DNA of 64,000 bases from positions 124,001 through 188,000 of the forward strand of contig WLWS01000001.1 in assembly GCA_012103475.1 (NCBI GenBank). The letters run 5' to 3'. The translations under genes were made by a program, and so were the position numbers. How positions within the stretch are numbered: the first letter of the stretch is position 1; every line of letters starts with the position of its first letter. This document shows positions 51,415 to 60,510 of the stretch, in pieces. Under the pieces are notes generated by a model. It had not been told where the DNA came from and did no database searches. It saw only the letters and a list, made by a program, of their open reading frames with translations. This DNA is from Gammaproteobacteria bacterium (GTDB lineage: Bacteria; Pseudomonadota; Gammaproteobacteria; Eutrophobiales; Eutrophobiaceae).

Positions 51415-52490
51415 TTTCCCAGTATCTGTTTCATGCCAATGGTTATCAGGGGTAATACGTATATCGTCAGTATAAAATAAGTCAGGGTGCCATAACCTTT
51501 TCCAATTAGGTCTATTATCCCAATCGCACTAGCCAGATAAATTGAGATTATTAACAGCGTAAAGGCAACGATGACACGTTGCATCTGAGGCATCTCTTTA
51601 TCACGCTCCCGACGCATTCCTGCTATACGTTCATTAATGGAGTGTACCAACGCGACTCCTGACTCAATATAGGTGCCAAATATAACAACCTGAAAAAGCA
51701 AGGTAAATCCGGAAAAATCGATTGCCGAGAGTAAAGACAACAGGGGCACTTTCTGCTCAAGTACTTCCGGGTATTGACTCAACAGTACAAAATAGAAAAA
51801 TATGGCGGGTAACAGTGCAATAGGCCCGGCCAGGATACCGGCAGCAATAGATTCTCTTTTGCTTTGAATGTGTCGGACTGCGAACAGAACTGCGGGGGCA
51901 GCAGCGAGATTTATACCGGAATACTTTAATGCGCTCAGCCAATCCGGGTTTAGCGATTTGTTTTGTTCTATCACCAGCTGAATATCGCCACCAAGGCCGC
52001 GGAAGGCCAGTACAAACAAAGTGATGTAGGCCGCGTAGAGAACAAAAGACCAGAACGAGAGCATTTTTTCAATGAGTGATGTGCCATAAAAAGCGAGTAT
52101 GCCTATCGCCAACATCATCAACAAAGTACCAATAAATTCCGGCAAGTTAGTCATCTCGGAAAAAATCACACCCGATGCCGCACCGATAATAGCCAGTACC
52201 AGCATCGCGACCGCGATGAACGAAAACTCAAATAAAATCCAGCCTCTGCCAATCAGACTACGAAAAAATGTTCGATAATCATAAGCCTGATGAATCCGTG
52301 CAAACTCAAAGGTCAATCCGAGGATAATGCTGTATATAATCATCGTAATGAGCATGCTGGACAAGCCAGTCAGAGGTCCTTTACTCATGAAGAACTCTAC
52401 CAGTTCCCTACCGGTTGAATAACCACCACCAATGACGACCGATTGAAAAACAAATCCGGGCAACAAATAGCGTTGAAACAGTCTTTTCAT
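51411..52490 (-). CDS. YkvI-like membrane transporter
   Basis: 359 residues from the ATG at 52490; a TTG at 52532 would add 14 residues without a better ribosome binding site. About ten membrane helices are predicted. Helix 1 carries V-V-I-G-G-G-Y-S-T-G-R-E, the broken-helix pattern of LeuT-fold carriers and of the YkvI family. It probably moves a small amino acid or related solute across the inner membrane. It overlaps the NadX-like gene by 4 nt and diverges from an MFS gene. Confidence 0.82.
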   Translation of the reverse strand: MKRLFQRYLLPGFVFQSVVIGGGYSTGRELVEFFMSKGPLTGLSSMLITMIIYSIILGLTFEFARIHQAYDYRTFFRSLIGRGWILFEFSFIAVAMLVLAIIGAASGVIFSEMTNLPEFIGTLLMMLAIGILAFYGTSLIEKMLSFWSFVLYAAYITLFVLAFRGLGGDIQLVIEQNKSLNPDWLSALKYSGINLAAAPAVLFAVRHIQSKRESIAAGILAGPIALLPAIFFYFVLLSQYPEVLEQKVPLLSLLSAIDFSGFTLLFQVVIFGTYIESGVALVHSINERIAGMRRERDKEMPQMQRVIVAFTLLIISIYLASAIGIIDLIGKGYGTLTYFILTIYVLPLITIGMKQILGK

Positions 52491-52567
52491 TTCTTCATCG
52501 TTTCTCGTGATAGTTGCATTCTGTCCAGGCAAGCGTTTCTGCTTGATGGCATGTTATTCTTAAGCTT

Positions 52568-53746
52568 ATGAATAGCAAATTGAATCTTGACACTATTACT
52601 ATAAATAGCAAACCGACGATTATTGCAACTTCAGTAATTTCCGCCTCTGCATCGGCGATATTCCTGATCATGCCACTATTGATAGGTGTTGCCACTGAAG
52701 AATTGAATTTATCCAGCGAACGGGCTGGATTTATTGCTTCAAGTTATTTTGCCGGCTATCTGCTGATATGTCTGTCTGCGGTATTCTGGATCCAACGCCT
52801 TAACTGGCGCACTATTTCAGTGTTTGGCCATGCTTTACTTGTAATAGGCATACTTGCCGCTATCGCTACAAGTCAATACAACACAATACTGGCATCCTTT
52901 TTCATAGCTGGTTGTGGCGGTGGTATTTTATTCGGTCTGTGTATCAATATACTTGGGCAGACAGACAATCCCGACAGAAGTTTTGGCATAAAGCTAAGCG
53001 CCGAACAGATTCTGGCGGCCTTGTTAGTGTATTTACTACCACTCTATGTTATCGACAGCTGGGGATATACGGGATTAGGTGTCACACTGACGATCGTTTT
53101 TTGTGTTCTGGGATTCGCAACTATCTGGCTTCCCTCGAAAGGCAATAAATCTGAAGTAATGTCGATTAATGATAGTAAAAAATCGACTCGAGCAGTATGT
53201 CTGGGTTTGCTGGCTCTGATGATATTCATGAGCGGGCTTTCTGGAGTCTGGGCCTTTATCGAACGTATGGCCGATGAGAATGCCATCAGTGCCGTTGATA
53301 TTGGAAAGGCGCTTTCTTTTGGCCTTATTGGCGGAGTTTTCGGTGCTTTTGCAGCCGCTCTATTTGGAGACAGGTTTGGACGAGTCATTCCACTTACCCT
53401 GTCTATCCTGACACTCTCCCTTGTTTTATTTATATTGAACAGTAACTTTTCGCTGACGAATTTTATTTTCGTTTGTATCGCCCTGTCCGGATTCTGGAAT
53501 TACTCCCTGGCCTACCAGATGGGAATCGTTGCATCGATTGATAAGACAGGAAATCTTACAGTACTCATTTCCTCGGCACTAGCGCTGGGCGCAATGCTCG
53601 GCCCGGCAATAGCTGGCATGCTGATAAGTGGTGATAGTTATTTATACCTGCACATTTTCGCATTCTTGTGCATAGCCAGCGCGATAGGCTTACTTATTTT
53701 TCTATCGGCAGGAGCACACAAGGGTCGGGAAAGCTCAGCTAGCTGA
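52568..53746 (+). CDS. MFS transporter, relative of the gene at 61692
   Basis: 392 residues with twelve predicted helices. Segments such as W-A-F-I-E-R and the glycine-rich helices after it align with the MFS protein at 61692 (W-T-F-Q-E-R), so the two are homologues of one subfamily. It diverges from the YkvI-like gene across 77 nt and overlaps the convergent SDR by 12 nt at its 3' end. Substrate unknown; an organic acid or amine is plausible from the neighbours. Confidence 0.9.
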   Translation: MNSKLNLDTITINSKPTIIATSVISASASAIFLIMPLLIGVATEELNLSSERAGFIASSYFAGYLLICLSAVFWIQRLNWRTISVFGHALLVIGILAAIATSQYNTILASFFIAGCGGGILFGLCINILGQTDNPDRSFGIKLSAEQILAALLVYLLPLYVIDSWGYTGLGVTLTIVFCVLGFATIWLPSKGNKSEVMSINDSKKSTRAVCLGLLALMIFMSGLSGVWAFIERMADENAISAVDIGKALSFGLIGGVFGAFAAALFGDRFGRVIPLTLSILTLSLVLFILNSNFSLTNFIFVCIALSGFWNYSLAYQMGIVASIDKTGNLTVLISSALALGAMLGPAIAGMLISGDSYLYLHIFAFLCIASAIGLLIFLSAGAHKGRESSAS

Positions 53747-54520
53747 TAATTTTTCGAAAGTTTTTTCCGAGATGCCTGCGGACAATCCGCCATCCAGCAT
53801 AATGGCCTGGCCATTGATGAAGTCGCAATCCTTCGCAGCAAGAAAATGGATAAGTGCGGCTGCTTCCTCCGCCCGACAAATCCGACCCAGAGGAACCAGA
53901 GTCTTCTCTGCATCCAGAAGGTAGTCACCCTCCCCTTCGTTAGCCATTGGAGTATCCACGGTCCCCGGGCAGATACAGTTAACACGTATATTTTTCTCTG
54001 CAAGTTCGAGTGCAGCCGTTTTTGTAAGTCCTATAACTGCATATTTTGAGGCTACGTAGGAGGCCAAAGAAATCACTCCCTGTGTTGCCGCGGATGATGC
54101 AGTATTGATTATTCGACCCCCTTCATTAATAAACTGTCCTGCATATTTAAGTCCCCAGGCCACACTCTTGGTATTAACTGAATAACAGAAATCAAAATCC
54201 TCCGCTTTACTTTCTGACAGGAGTTTGTAGTCAGCAAACACTCCAGCATTGCTAACTAATATGTCGAGTTTTCCAAAATGTTCCCTTGCAGTTTGTAGTA
54301 GAGACAGAACCTCTTGTTCATCGCTGACATCGGTTTTGAGAAAAATACCGCCAACTTCCTCTGCTAAAGAAGAAGCATCCTGTAAATCTGCTATCACTAA
54401 TTTGGCTCCGGCATCAGCGAGACGGCGCACTGTCTCGAGACCGATGCCCGAAGCACCACCGGTGATCACCGCCACTTCGGATTCAAGTGAAAAGAAGGAC
54501 TTTTCTTGCATGAGTTTCAA
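53735..54520 (-). CDS. SDR-family NAD(P)-dependent oxidoreductase (TetR-coupled)
   Basis: 261 residues with the cofactor motif T-G-G-A-S-G-I-G, the N-A-G segment, catalytic Ser in A-S-S-A-A and Y-V-A-S-K. The C-D-F-I-N-G-Q-A-I-M-L-D-G-G end is typical of classical SDRs. It overlaps the TetR stop by 4 nt, so it is expressed with that regulator. It probably oxidises or reduces an alcohol/ketone intermediate of the pathway controlled by the TetR. Confidence 0.93.
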   Translation of the reverse strand: MKLMQEKSFFSLESEVAVITGGASGIGLETVRRLADAGAKLVIADLQDASSLAEEVGGIFLKTDVSDEQEVLSLLQTAREHFGKLDILVSNAGVFADYKLLSESKAEDFDFCYSVNTKSVAWGLKYAGQFINEGGRIINTASSAATQGVISLASYVASKYAVIGLTKTAALELAEKNIRVNCICPGTVDTPMANEGEGDYLLDAEKTLVPLGRICRAEEAAALIHFLAAKDCDFINGQAIMLDGGLSAGISEKTFEKLSAS

Positions 54521-55173
54521 GCGGTTCTACGCCGCTTTACCAAATTCTCTGGAAGATGACTGGAAAGATACCCCCTGCCAGCACGCTGCGCTTCTTCTAT
54601 CATCTCACCCGTAATTTTCCCGTTTTCAAGTATGGATAAAGACAACATCAGGTCAGTAATCTCGATAAAATAATAAAGTATGTTTTGAAAGTTGGGTATA
54701 TCCGGTAAGACGAAATGCTCATTGAGTACATCCAGCATCGCTTCAGCGACGGCTCGGTCATTAAGTCGATCCTGCAATTTGATTTCAGGTGGCGTTTTGC
54801 CACCGAGAAAAAGTTGCCCTGCAGGTGGGTTATTTCGATAGACTCGAATGCCACGTTTTACAAACTGATCGGCAAGGTCTTGCCAGCTTGTTATCTGGTC
54901 TTTTCTGAAAGGACGTTTAAGAGAGATGATAAATTCTTCGGTTAACTCTTCCGCCAGAGCCGAGAACACGTCATATTTATTGGAGAAAAAATGGTACGCA
55001 GAACCTTCGGGGATAGCGGCGCGTTTTGCAATATCAATAAACGCTATAGCTTCAACAGGTTGCTCACAGAGTAAGTCGTAGGCTGCCTTGATGAGCTGCT
55101 CTCGTCTTTCTTTGCCGCGTTTGCGTACCCCAGTATTCTTTTTTCTTAAACCAACTGTTTCTCTGGCTACCAT
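54517..55173 (-). CDS. TetR-family transcriptional regulator, second paralogue
   Basis: 218 residues. Helix-turn-helix I-A-K-R-A-A-I-P-E-G-S-A-Y-H-F-F-S-N-K; the ligand domain has G-K-T-P-P-E-I-K-L-Q-D-R and H-F-V-L-P-D-I-P-N, shared with the TetR at 43303. It forms an operon with the SDR at 53735 and diverges from another SDR at 55283. The palindrome at 55222-55245 lies between them, in the right place for its operator. The same sequence is found at 61.6 kb, so its regulon probably includes the ureohydrolase operon. Confidence 0.93.
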   Translation of the reverse strand: MVARETVGLRKKNTGVRKRGKERREQLIKAAYDLLCEQPVEAIAFIDIAKRAAIPEGSAYHFFSNKYDVFSALAEELTEEFIISLKRPFRKDQITSWQDLADQFVKRGIRVYRNNPPAGQLFLGGKTPPEIKLQDRLNDRAVAEAMLDVLNEHFVLPDIPNFQNILYYFIEITDLMLSLSILENGKITGEMIEEAQRAGRGYLSSHLPENLVKRRRTA

Positions 55174-55221
55174 ATAGTATCAATCCTTCGCGAAACTGAT
55201 TAAGTCCTGTTGACAGCAAAT

Positions 55222-55245
55222 AATACTCGAGTAAACTTGACTATT
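55222..55245. promoter_or_regulatory. Predicted TetR operator, copy 2
   Basis: AATACTCGA, six bases (GTAAAC), TTGACTATT. It shares the left arm exactly with copy 1 and a 17-bp core (TCGAGTAAACTTGACTA) exactly with the complement of copy 3. It lies between the TetR gene (start 55173) and the divergent SDR (55283). Confidence 0.78.
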
Positions 55246-55282
55246 CAACATTAAAGCCAATCCGCGCAACTGGGAAAACACT

Positions 55283-56083
55283 ATGTCACACCTTCAGGGA
55301 CAGATCGCCATTATCACCGGAGCTGGTCAGAAACAGGGGATTGGGCGCGCCATTGCCATGAAACTGGCTGAGCAGGGTGCCAATACTATTCTCACCGATC
55401 TACAGAGTTCGACGGAACTCGAAACCATAGCGGCAGACATTAGTAAGAGCACCAACACTCACAGCATGGGGTTTTTCTGTGATCTGACAAAGGCAGAGGA
55501 AATTGAAAAATGCGTAGAATTTGCGCTCAAGGAATTTGGACAGATTGATATATTAGTCAATAACGCAGGTGTTGCGGGTAGCGGCACGAATTTTCTTGAG
55601 ATTGATTCGGCTAGCTGGGATCTCAGCTACAACGTGAACATAAAAGGCACCGTAAATTTTTGTCGCGCTATATTACCGCTTATGACGAAACAACAAGCAG
55701 GTATCATAGTGAATAACTCTTCGCTCTGTGGTCTAGGCGCCCTTGAAGCCATCCCCGCCAGCTATACCGCGACTAAATTCGCGATAATTGGACTGACCAA
55801 ATCCATTGCACTCGAGTTTGCCTCCCAGAATATTCGTTGTAATGCCGTATGTCCGGGTGTCGTAAATACTGGTATGCGTCAGGACGCTCTGACACGGATT
55901 GCTGAGCAGATGAATATCAGCCTGGAAGAGGCAGAGAAATTTGAAGATGAAGCCATAGCTATGAAACGGGCTGCAGAACCTGAAGAGGTCGCCGATGCTG
56001 TCGCTTATCTGGCCAGCCCGGCTGCAAGTTATATCACCGGTGTCACCTTACCTGTTGCTGGTGGTCTGGCGGCAGGACTATAA
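55283..56083 (+). CDS. SDR-family NAD(P)-dependent oxidoreductase (divergent from TetR)
   Basis: 266 residues with T-G-A-G-Q-K-Q-G-I-G-R-A, N-N-A-G, catalytic Ser in N-N-S-S-L and Y-T-A-T-K. The insert before G-I-G is common in a subset of SDRs. Its promoter region carries TetR operator copy 2. It overlaps the convergent LDH2-type gene by 6 nt. Likely acts on an intermediate of the ureohydrolase pathway; this is inferred from shared operators. Confidence 0.92.
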   Translation: MSHLQGQIAIITGAGQKQGIGRAIAMKLAEQGANTILTDLQSSTELETIAADISKSTNTHSMGFFCDLTKAEEIEKCVEFALKEFGQIDILVNNAGVAGSGTNFLEIDSASWDLSYNVNIKGTVNFCRAILPLMTKQQAGIIVNNSSLCGLGALEAIPASYTATKFAIIGLTKSIALEFASQNIRCNAVCPGVVNTGMRQDALTRIAEQMNISLEEAEKFEDEAIAMKRAAEPEEVADAVAYLASPAASYITGVTLPVAGGLAAGL

Positions 56084-57208
56084 ATCCTCAAACTCTGAAC
56101 GCAGTTGATCTTCGCTTAAGCCATATCGACCTGCAATATTGACAAAGAAAGGTGCCCAGTGATTCTCAAGTACCTCAACTGACTCCTCTTCTCTGCTAAT
56201 AAAATCGTAAGCCAGGCTTCCTGGTACTCGAACAGAATGACCTGGTCTGGCCGGACACACTTCTATTGCTGAGACATAAGCGTCCGATCGCGCTTTCACC
56301 GCATCGATTGAGCCAAACTTAGCCGGGTTAATGCAGAGATAATAACTTCCCCCCACCGTCGGTTTATTTGATTCTTTATTGGCAACCTGTTCTACCGTCG
56401 GTAACTCAGTTGAAGGAACTCCGAGAGGATTAATAATCGCCGTCATCGCTTCATTCCACATATTCAAGGCATAGGTTCGAGGTGTTTCAATCTGACCAGC
56501 TGCGGAACAGTCCCAGACCCGGCCGTATCCTTCAAGAGCCTGAGCATAGGGCTTAACATCGTCAGTCAGTTCACCTGTTATTGGGTCGATTAGCCACTTA
56601 CCTTTTAGCTTCTTGTCATAAATTGCCGCCTCAGCAACATCGGCATCATAGAATTCTGCAAGCGCGACACTGGCCCAGACAGGGGACTTGTCTCCCGCTG
56701 GTGAGATTGCATCGAAGGGAGCGCATGACAGCTTATTCACCATGCCACCATAGGGCGCCGCTAGAGGAACGGTATTATTAGAAGAGAAGGCAAGCATGTC
56801 CTGTTCAAAGGCCTTGTAAACATATCGTGCGAAACTACCAGCGTCATTGTGATTACCACCAAAGATAATTGCGATACCCATTTCTCTGGCTTTTTCGATG
56901 GCCATATCAGCCATAATATTCAAACACCAGTAACCCGTCGAACGATGCCCATCTATGGTGGCCCAGGTCGGCCCTTCATCGATCACCTCAGGTTTTGCCT
57001 TGATATCCAGTAATTCCATTTGCAGAGCAATATCTATAGCTTCATAAACACCTAGTCCCTGATTCAGTTTGCCCTGCTTATGGGCGAAACAAATAGCATC
57101 GGCGACGTAGTGGCTATGCTCTTCATTTGCACCAGCCTCCATCCATACACGTTTAATTGCGTAATAAAGAAAGCGGATATTTTCCTGACGTGTCGGAGAC
57201 GTGGACAT
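56078..57208 (-). CDS. LDH2/malate-type NAD(P)-dependent dehydrogenase
   Basis: 376 residues of the malate/L-lactate/ureidoglycolate dehydrogenase (LDH2/YlbC) family. Visible features are the N-terminal helical bundle with H-S-H-Y-V-A-D-A, D-G-H-R-S-T-G-Y and G-G-N-H-N-D-A-G-S-F-A-R-Y. These proteins oxidise 2-hydroxy acids or reduce 2-oxo or imino acids with NAD(P)H. It is the last gene of the five-gene minus-strand operon, 8 nt after the SRPBCC gene. Confidence 0.9.
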   Translation of the reverse strand: MSTSPTRQENIRFLYYAIKRVWMEAGANEEHSHYVADAICFAHKQGKLNQGLGVYEAIDIALQMELLDIKAKPEVIDEGPTWATIDGHRSTGYWCLNIMADMAIEKAREMGIAIIFGGNHNDAGSFARYVYKAFEQDMLAFSSNNTVPLAAPYGGMVNKLSCAPFDAISPAGDKSPVWASVALAEFYDADVAEAAIYDKKLKGKWLIDPITGELTDDVKPYAQALEGYGRVWDCSAAGQIETPRTYALNMWNEAMTAIINPLGVPSTELPTVEQVANKESNKPTVGGSYYLCINPAKFGSIDAVKARSDAYVSAIEVCPARPGHSVRVPGSLAYDFISREEESVEVLENHWAPFFVNIAGRYGLSEDQLRSEFEDL

Positions 57209-57216
57209 ATAAGCTA

Positions 57217-57723
57217 TTAAGCGTCGAAATAACTTTTTACTTCGCAGTGGGTACCACCAATCAGCGGTGAAAGTTTTTGCATACTGACTTCATTGATAGG
57301 CGGTAGTATGACTGGCAGAATTTTTTGAAAATGATCACCTTCGATTACATCGCAATATACATTCCAGATCATCGTGCCTTTGCCCTCGGTTGATTCTTCT
57401 ACAACTATTTCTGCAACATAGTCCTTAATAGGAAAGTCTTCTCCCTTTGCGAGATAAACATAACGATGAGGTGGATCCCAATGTAAAACTTCCTCGTACA
57501 CATCTCCAAAGAAAGTAAATACCACATTAAAACTCGCTTCTTCATTTTCCTTCGCCGGATGCATGCGAATATCCTTCGCCAGCAAATACCATTCCGGTAT
57601 TTGTTCCGGATCGCCCATAATGGTAAAAACCTCTTCCGCCGTTTTTCCTTCGTAATGAATCATTGCCTGCATACGCAGACTCGCACTCGTGTACTCAGTG
57701 ATACGAAACCCGGAACTACTCAT
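57217..57723 (-). CDS. SRPBCC-fold (START/Bet v1-like) protein
   Basis: 168 residues; the family start M-I-H-Y-E-G-K-T-A-E-E-V-F and W-D-P-P-H-R-Y-V-Y are typical of polyketide cyclase/SRPBCC ligand-binding proteins. Such domains bind hydrophobic ligands or shield reactive intermediates and sometimes catalyse cyclisation. It overlaps the upstream PLP decarboxylase by 8 nt, so the two are made together. Its role in the pathway is unclear. Confidence 0.87.
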   Translation of the reverse strand: MSSSGFRITEYTSASLRMQAMIHYEGKTAEEVFTIMGDPEQIPEWYLLAKDIRMHPAKENEEASFNVVFTFFGDVYEEVLHWDPPHRYVYLAKGEDFPIKDYVAEIVVEESTEGKGTMIWNVYCDVIEGDHFQKILPVILPPINEVSMQKLSPLIGGTHCEVKSYFDA

Positions 57724-59044
57724 CGGCTGGATTCTTCTCCATTATCTCCATGGCGCTAAGTAACCACTTGGGTGCTGTCTCCACCGCACCTACCCCGCCA
57801 TAAGTCAGCAAGCCTTCCTTGTCTATTTTTCCATCACGAATATCTGCACAAACCTCATCAAGATCAGCAAGCAGCTGATTGAGCGTTTCATCTGCCAGCA
57901 CATCCAGCGTCAAATGAATAGCTGGTGGATTTTGTACACCGAGGAAACACCAGCCTTTTGCCTCCATGCCTCCCAGTAAAAGCTGAATATCAAAACTGTC
58001 TGATGCGAGCATAAGTAAGGGGCCATGAGTCTGCCAGCTATGGATGCCTTCGATTTTTTCACAGGCTGCAATAATGCTGTTTTTAACATGCAATATGCGT
58101 CTGGCGTTATCAAGATACCCCTCTTTGCCCCAGTAATGCATCAATGCCCAGATACCGGCGACTGGCCCGAGGGTACGGCTGCCGACAAAACCCTGTGACA
58201 AATATAAGCCGCAAGCCCACTCGGTGATTGGCATGAAGTGATAGGCTTGCTCTTGTTGGGAACGCCAGAGAACGGTAGAACAGGGCTTCGGCGCGTAGCC
58301 GTATTTGTGTAAATCCGCCGAGATAGAACGTACTCCTGCGACACGAAAATCGTATAAGGGCATGTCCACCCCGAGCTCGCGAAAGAAAGGCAGGATATAG
58401 CCACCCACACAGGCATCTACGTGCAACCATAGCTCCTTTTCTATCGCCAGTTCCGAAAATTCCTCGATCGGATCTACCGTGCCATAGGGCCAGTTCGGTG
58501 CAGAACCGACGATTCCTATTGTGTCAGGACCAATTGCATTTTTAATCCCTTCGATGTCTACTGAACGATCTCCGAGCTGTGCAACGGTAACCACCTTCAG
58601 ATCCAGATACTTTGCAGTCTTGTGCACAGTGGAATGTGTGGAGTAAGGTGCGACGATTTCCGGTTCTTTGATCTGAGGTTTATTTTCCCGTGCCCAGCGA
58701 CGCATGGCATGCAGTGCATTGTAATTACTTTCTGTTCCACCTGATGTGAGATTGGCTCTGCCTGCGTCACCTCCATTCATCAAATCGACGCAAATATCCA
58801 GCACCTCATTTTCCATTTTTGCCGCTGGCGGCTCTCGAAACGTAAACAAGCCATTCCAGTCCATGAATTCAGCAAAGGCATCATGGGTAACTTGTTTCAT
58901 TTCGTCATGGCCCTGGAAAGTGGTGGCCGCTAACTTTCCTGCCTGATCAGGGGTCATATCCTTACGCAAAGCCTTCACTTTATTCAGCACCTCTTCATAG
59001 GAGCCACCGCTAGTCGGGAGACGATATAGATCGGATTTACTCAT
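57716..59044 (-). CDS. PLP-dependent group II decarboxylase (sphingosine-phosphate-lyase-like)
   Basis: 442 residues. S-G-G-T-E-S-N near the N-terminus, the PLP aspartate in H-V-D-A-C-V-G-G (Asp210) and Lys247 in S-A-D-L-H-K-Y-G-Y identify the group II decarboxylase/aldolase fold. It resembles the S1P-lyase/glutamate-decarboxylase branch; the amino acid or amino alcohol substrate is not fixed. Follows the class III aminotransferase by 25 nt in the same operon. A C-C or C-COOH cleavage in the degradation of an amine is inferred. Confidence 0.9.
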   Translation of the reverse strand: MSKSDLYRLPTSGGSYEEVLNKVKALRKDMTPDQAGKLAATTFQGHDEMKQVTHDAFAEFMDWNGLFTFREPPAAKMENEVLDICVDLMNGGDAGRANLTSGGTESNYNALHAMRRWARENKPQIKEPEIVAPYSTHSTVHKTAKYLDLKVVTVAQLGDRSVDIEGIKNAIGPDTIGIVGSAPNWPYGTVDPIEEFSELAIEKELWLHVDACVGGYILPFFRELGVDMPLYDFRVAGVRSISADLHKYGYAPKPCSTVLWRSQQEQAYHFMPITEWACGLYLSQGFVGSRTLGPVAGIWALMHYWGKEGYLDNARRILHVKNSIIAACEKIEGIHSWQTHGPLLMLASDSFDIQLLLGGMEAKGWCFLGVQNPPAIHLTLDVLADETLNQLLADLDEVCADIRDGKIDKEGLLTYGGVGAVETAPKWLLSAMEIMEKNPADE

Positions 59045-59069
59045 TTACTTATCTCCACCAGTTCAATGA

Positions 59070-60476
59070 TCAGGCTGCAATCAGTCCTTCATCCTGCACA
59101 TCACTTGCGGTCAGTGATATACATTCTTTTAAAACATCAATCAGCGTATCGCATTGCTCCTGCGTCAATATTAAAGGCGGTGAAAGCACAATCGTATTAC
59201 CAACAGGTCGGACAACAATGCCCCTTTCCAGACCATACTTGAAGACCCGGTTTGTAATGCCCACGGATGGATCAAAAGATTCCTTGCTCTTTTTGTCGGC
59301 AACTAATTCAATACCGAGCATAAAGTGACTACCACGCACATCTCCTACCAAAGGCAAATCAAGCAACTCTTTTGCCTTGTTCTCCAGATAAGGTCCCATT
59401 TCTCTGACGTGCTCGCACAAGCCTTCTCGTTCAATAATCTCGATATTCTTAAGTGCAGCGGCACAGGAACTGGCATGAGCCGTATAGGTATAACCCATTG
59501 CCAGTGCACCATCTTCCTGCGATTCGCTAATCACCTTGTGTACCTCCTCAGATATAATGGTGGCGCCAAGAGGCATGTAGGCAGAAGTCAGACCTTTTGC
59601 GATACAAAGTATATCGGGTGTGTAGTCATAGATGGCTTCTGACGCGAACATCTGGCCGAGGCGGCCGAATCCGGTTACCACCTCATCGGCAATATAGAGC
59701 ATGTCGTACTTTTTACAAATAGCATGCATGCGTTTGTGATAGCCTTTCGGCGCAACCAGCACACCGCCTGCACCCATCAGAGGTTCAGCGATAAAGGCCG
59801 CAACGTTATCTGCGCCAAGTTGCAAAATCCGGTTTTCAAACTCGTTTACCAGAAAATCACAAAAGCCCGCTTCATCAAGATTCTCTGCTCCTGGCGGGCG
59901 ACGGTACATATTCGCAGCTGAAACGTGATGTATCAGATCGCCGGTAATATTGTCGAAGCCAATTTTTGTACCTTGAATGCCAGTAAGGTTTGCAACGAGG
60001 TAGGTAGCGCCATGATAGGCATCAATTCTCGAAATAATTTTTTTCTTGGCTGGTTTACCCCGGAGATTATTGTAGTAATGCACAAATCGGATCGCAGCAT
60101 CGTTGGCTTCTGAACCTCCTAATACGAAAAACACATGATTAAGTTTGCCTGGCGTCAGTTCGGCCAGTTTCTTCGCCAGTTTCGTTGCGGGGACATTTGT
60201 TGTGTGACCAAAAGGATTGTAATACTGCATTTCCATGATCTGGGCATGAATCGCATCTGCCATTTCTTTTCTTCCATGACCGATATTCACACACCAGAGA
60301 CCGCCGATACCATCCAGTAATTTATTTCCTGCGGCATCATTAATATATGCACCCTCGGCGCTGACAATTACCTGACTACCTTCAGTACCCTGTTGAGAAA
60401 AGTTGGTATAAGGATGTACTACATGATCCTTATCCATTTCCCATAATTCTTTCGCATTGTTGCTCATGTCGGACAT
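59070..60476 (-). CDS. Class III aminotransferase (omega-amine type)
   Basis: 468 residues from the ATG at 60476, preceded by AGGAG; a longer frame to 60581 overlaps the ureohydrolase gene and is rejected. The PLP aspartate is Asp264 (Y-I-A-D-E-V) and the Schiff-base lysine Lys294 (C-I-A-K-G-L-T-S). Enzymes of this class move the terminal amino group of diamines or omega-amino acids to pyruvate or 2-oxoglutarate. It sits 34 nt after the ureohydrolase, whose amine product would be its natural substrate. Confidence 0.93.
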   Translation of the reverse strand: MSDMSNNAKELWEMDKDHVVHPYTNFSQQGTEGSQVIVSAEGAYINDAAGNKLLDGIGGLWCVNIGHGRKEMADAIHAQIMEMQYYNPFGHTTNVPATKLAKKLAELTPGKLNHVFFVLGGSEANDAAIRFVHYYNNLRGKPAKKKIISRIDAYHGATYLVANLTGIQGTKIGFDNITGDLIHHVSAANMYRRPPGAENLDEAGFCDFLVNEFENRILQLGADNVAAFIAEPLMGAGGVLVAPKGYHKRMHAICKKYDMLYIADEVVTGFGRLGQMFASEAIYDYTPDILCIAKGLTSAYMPLGATIISEEVHKVISESQEDGALAMGYTYTAHASSCAAALKNIEIIEREGLCEHVREMGPYLENKAKELLDLPLVGDVRGSHFMLGIELVADKKSKESFDPSVGITNRVFKYGLERGIVVRPVGNTIVLSPPLILTQEQCDTLIDVLKECISLTASDVQDEGLIAA

Positions 60477-60510
60477 GCCGTTCTCCTTACTTAAGGTGAT
60501 TATTCGCTTT

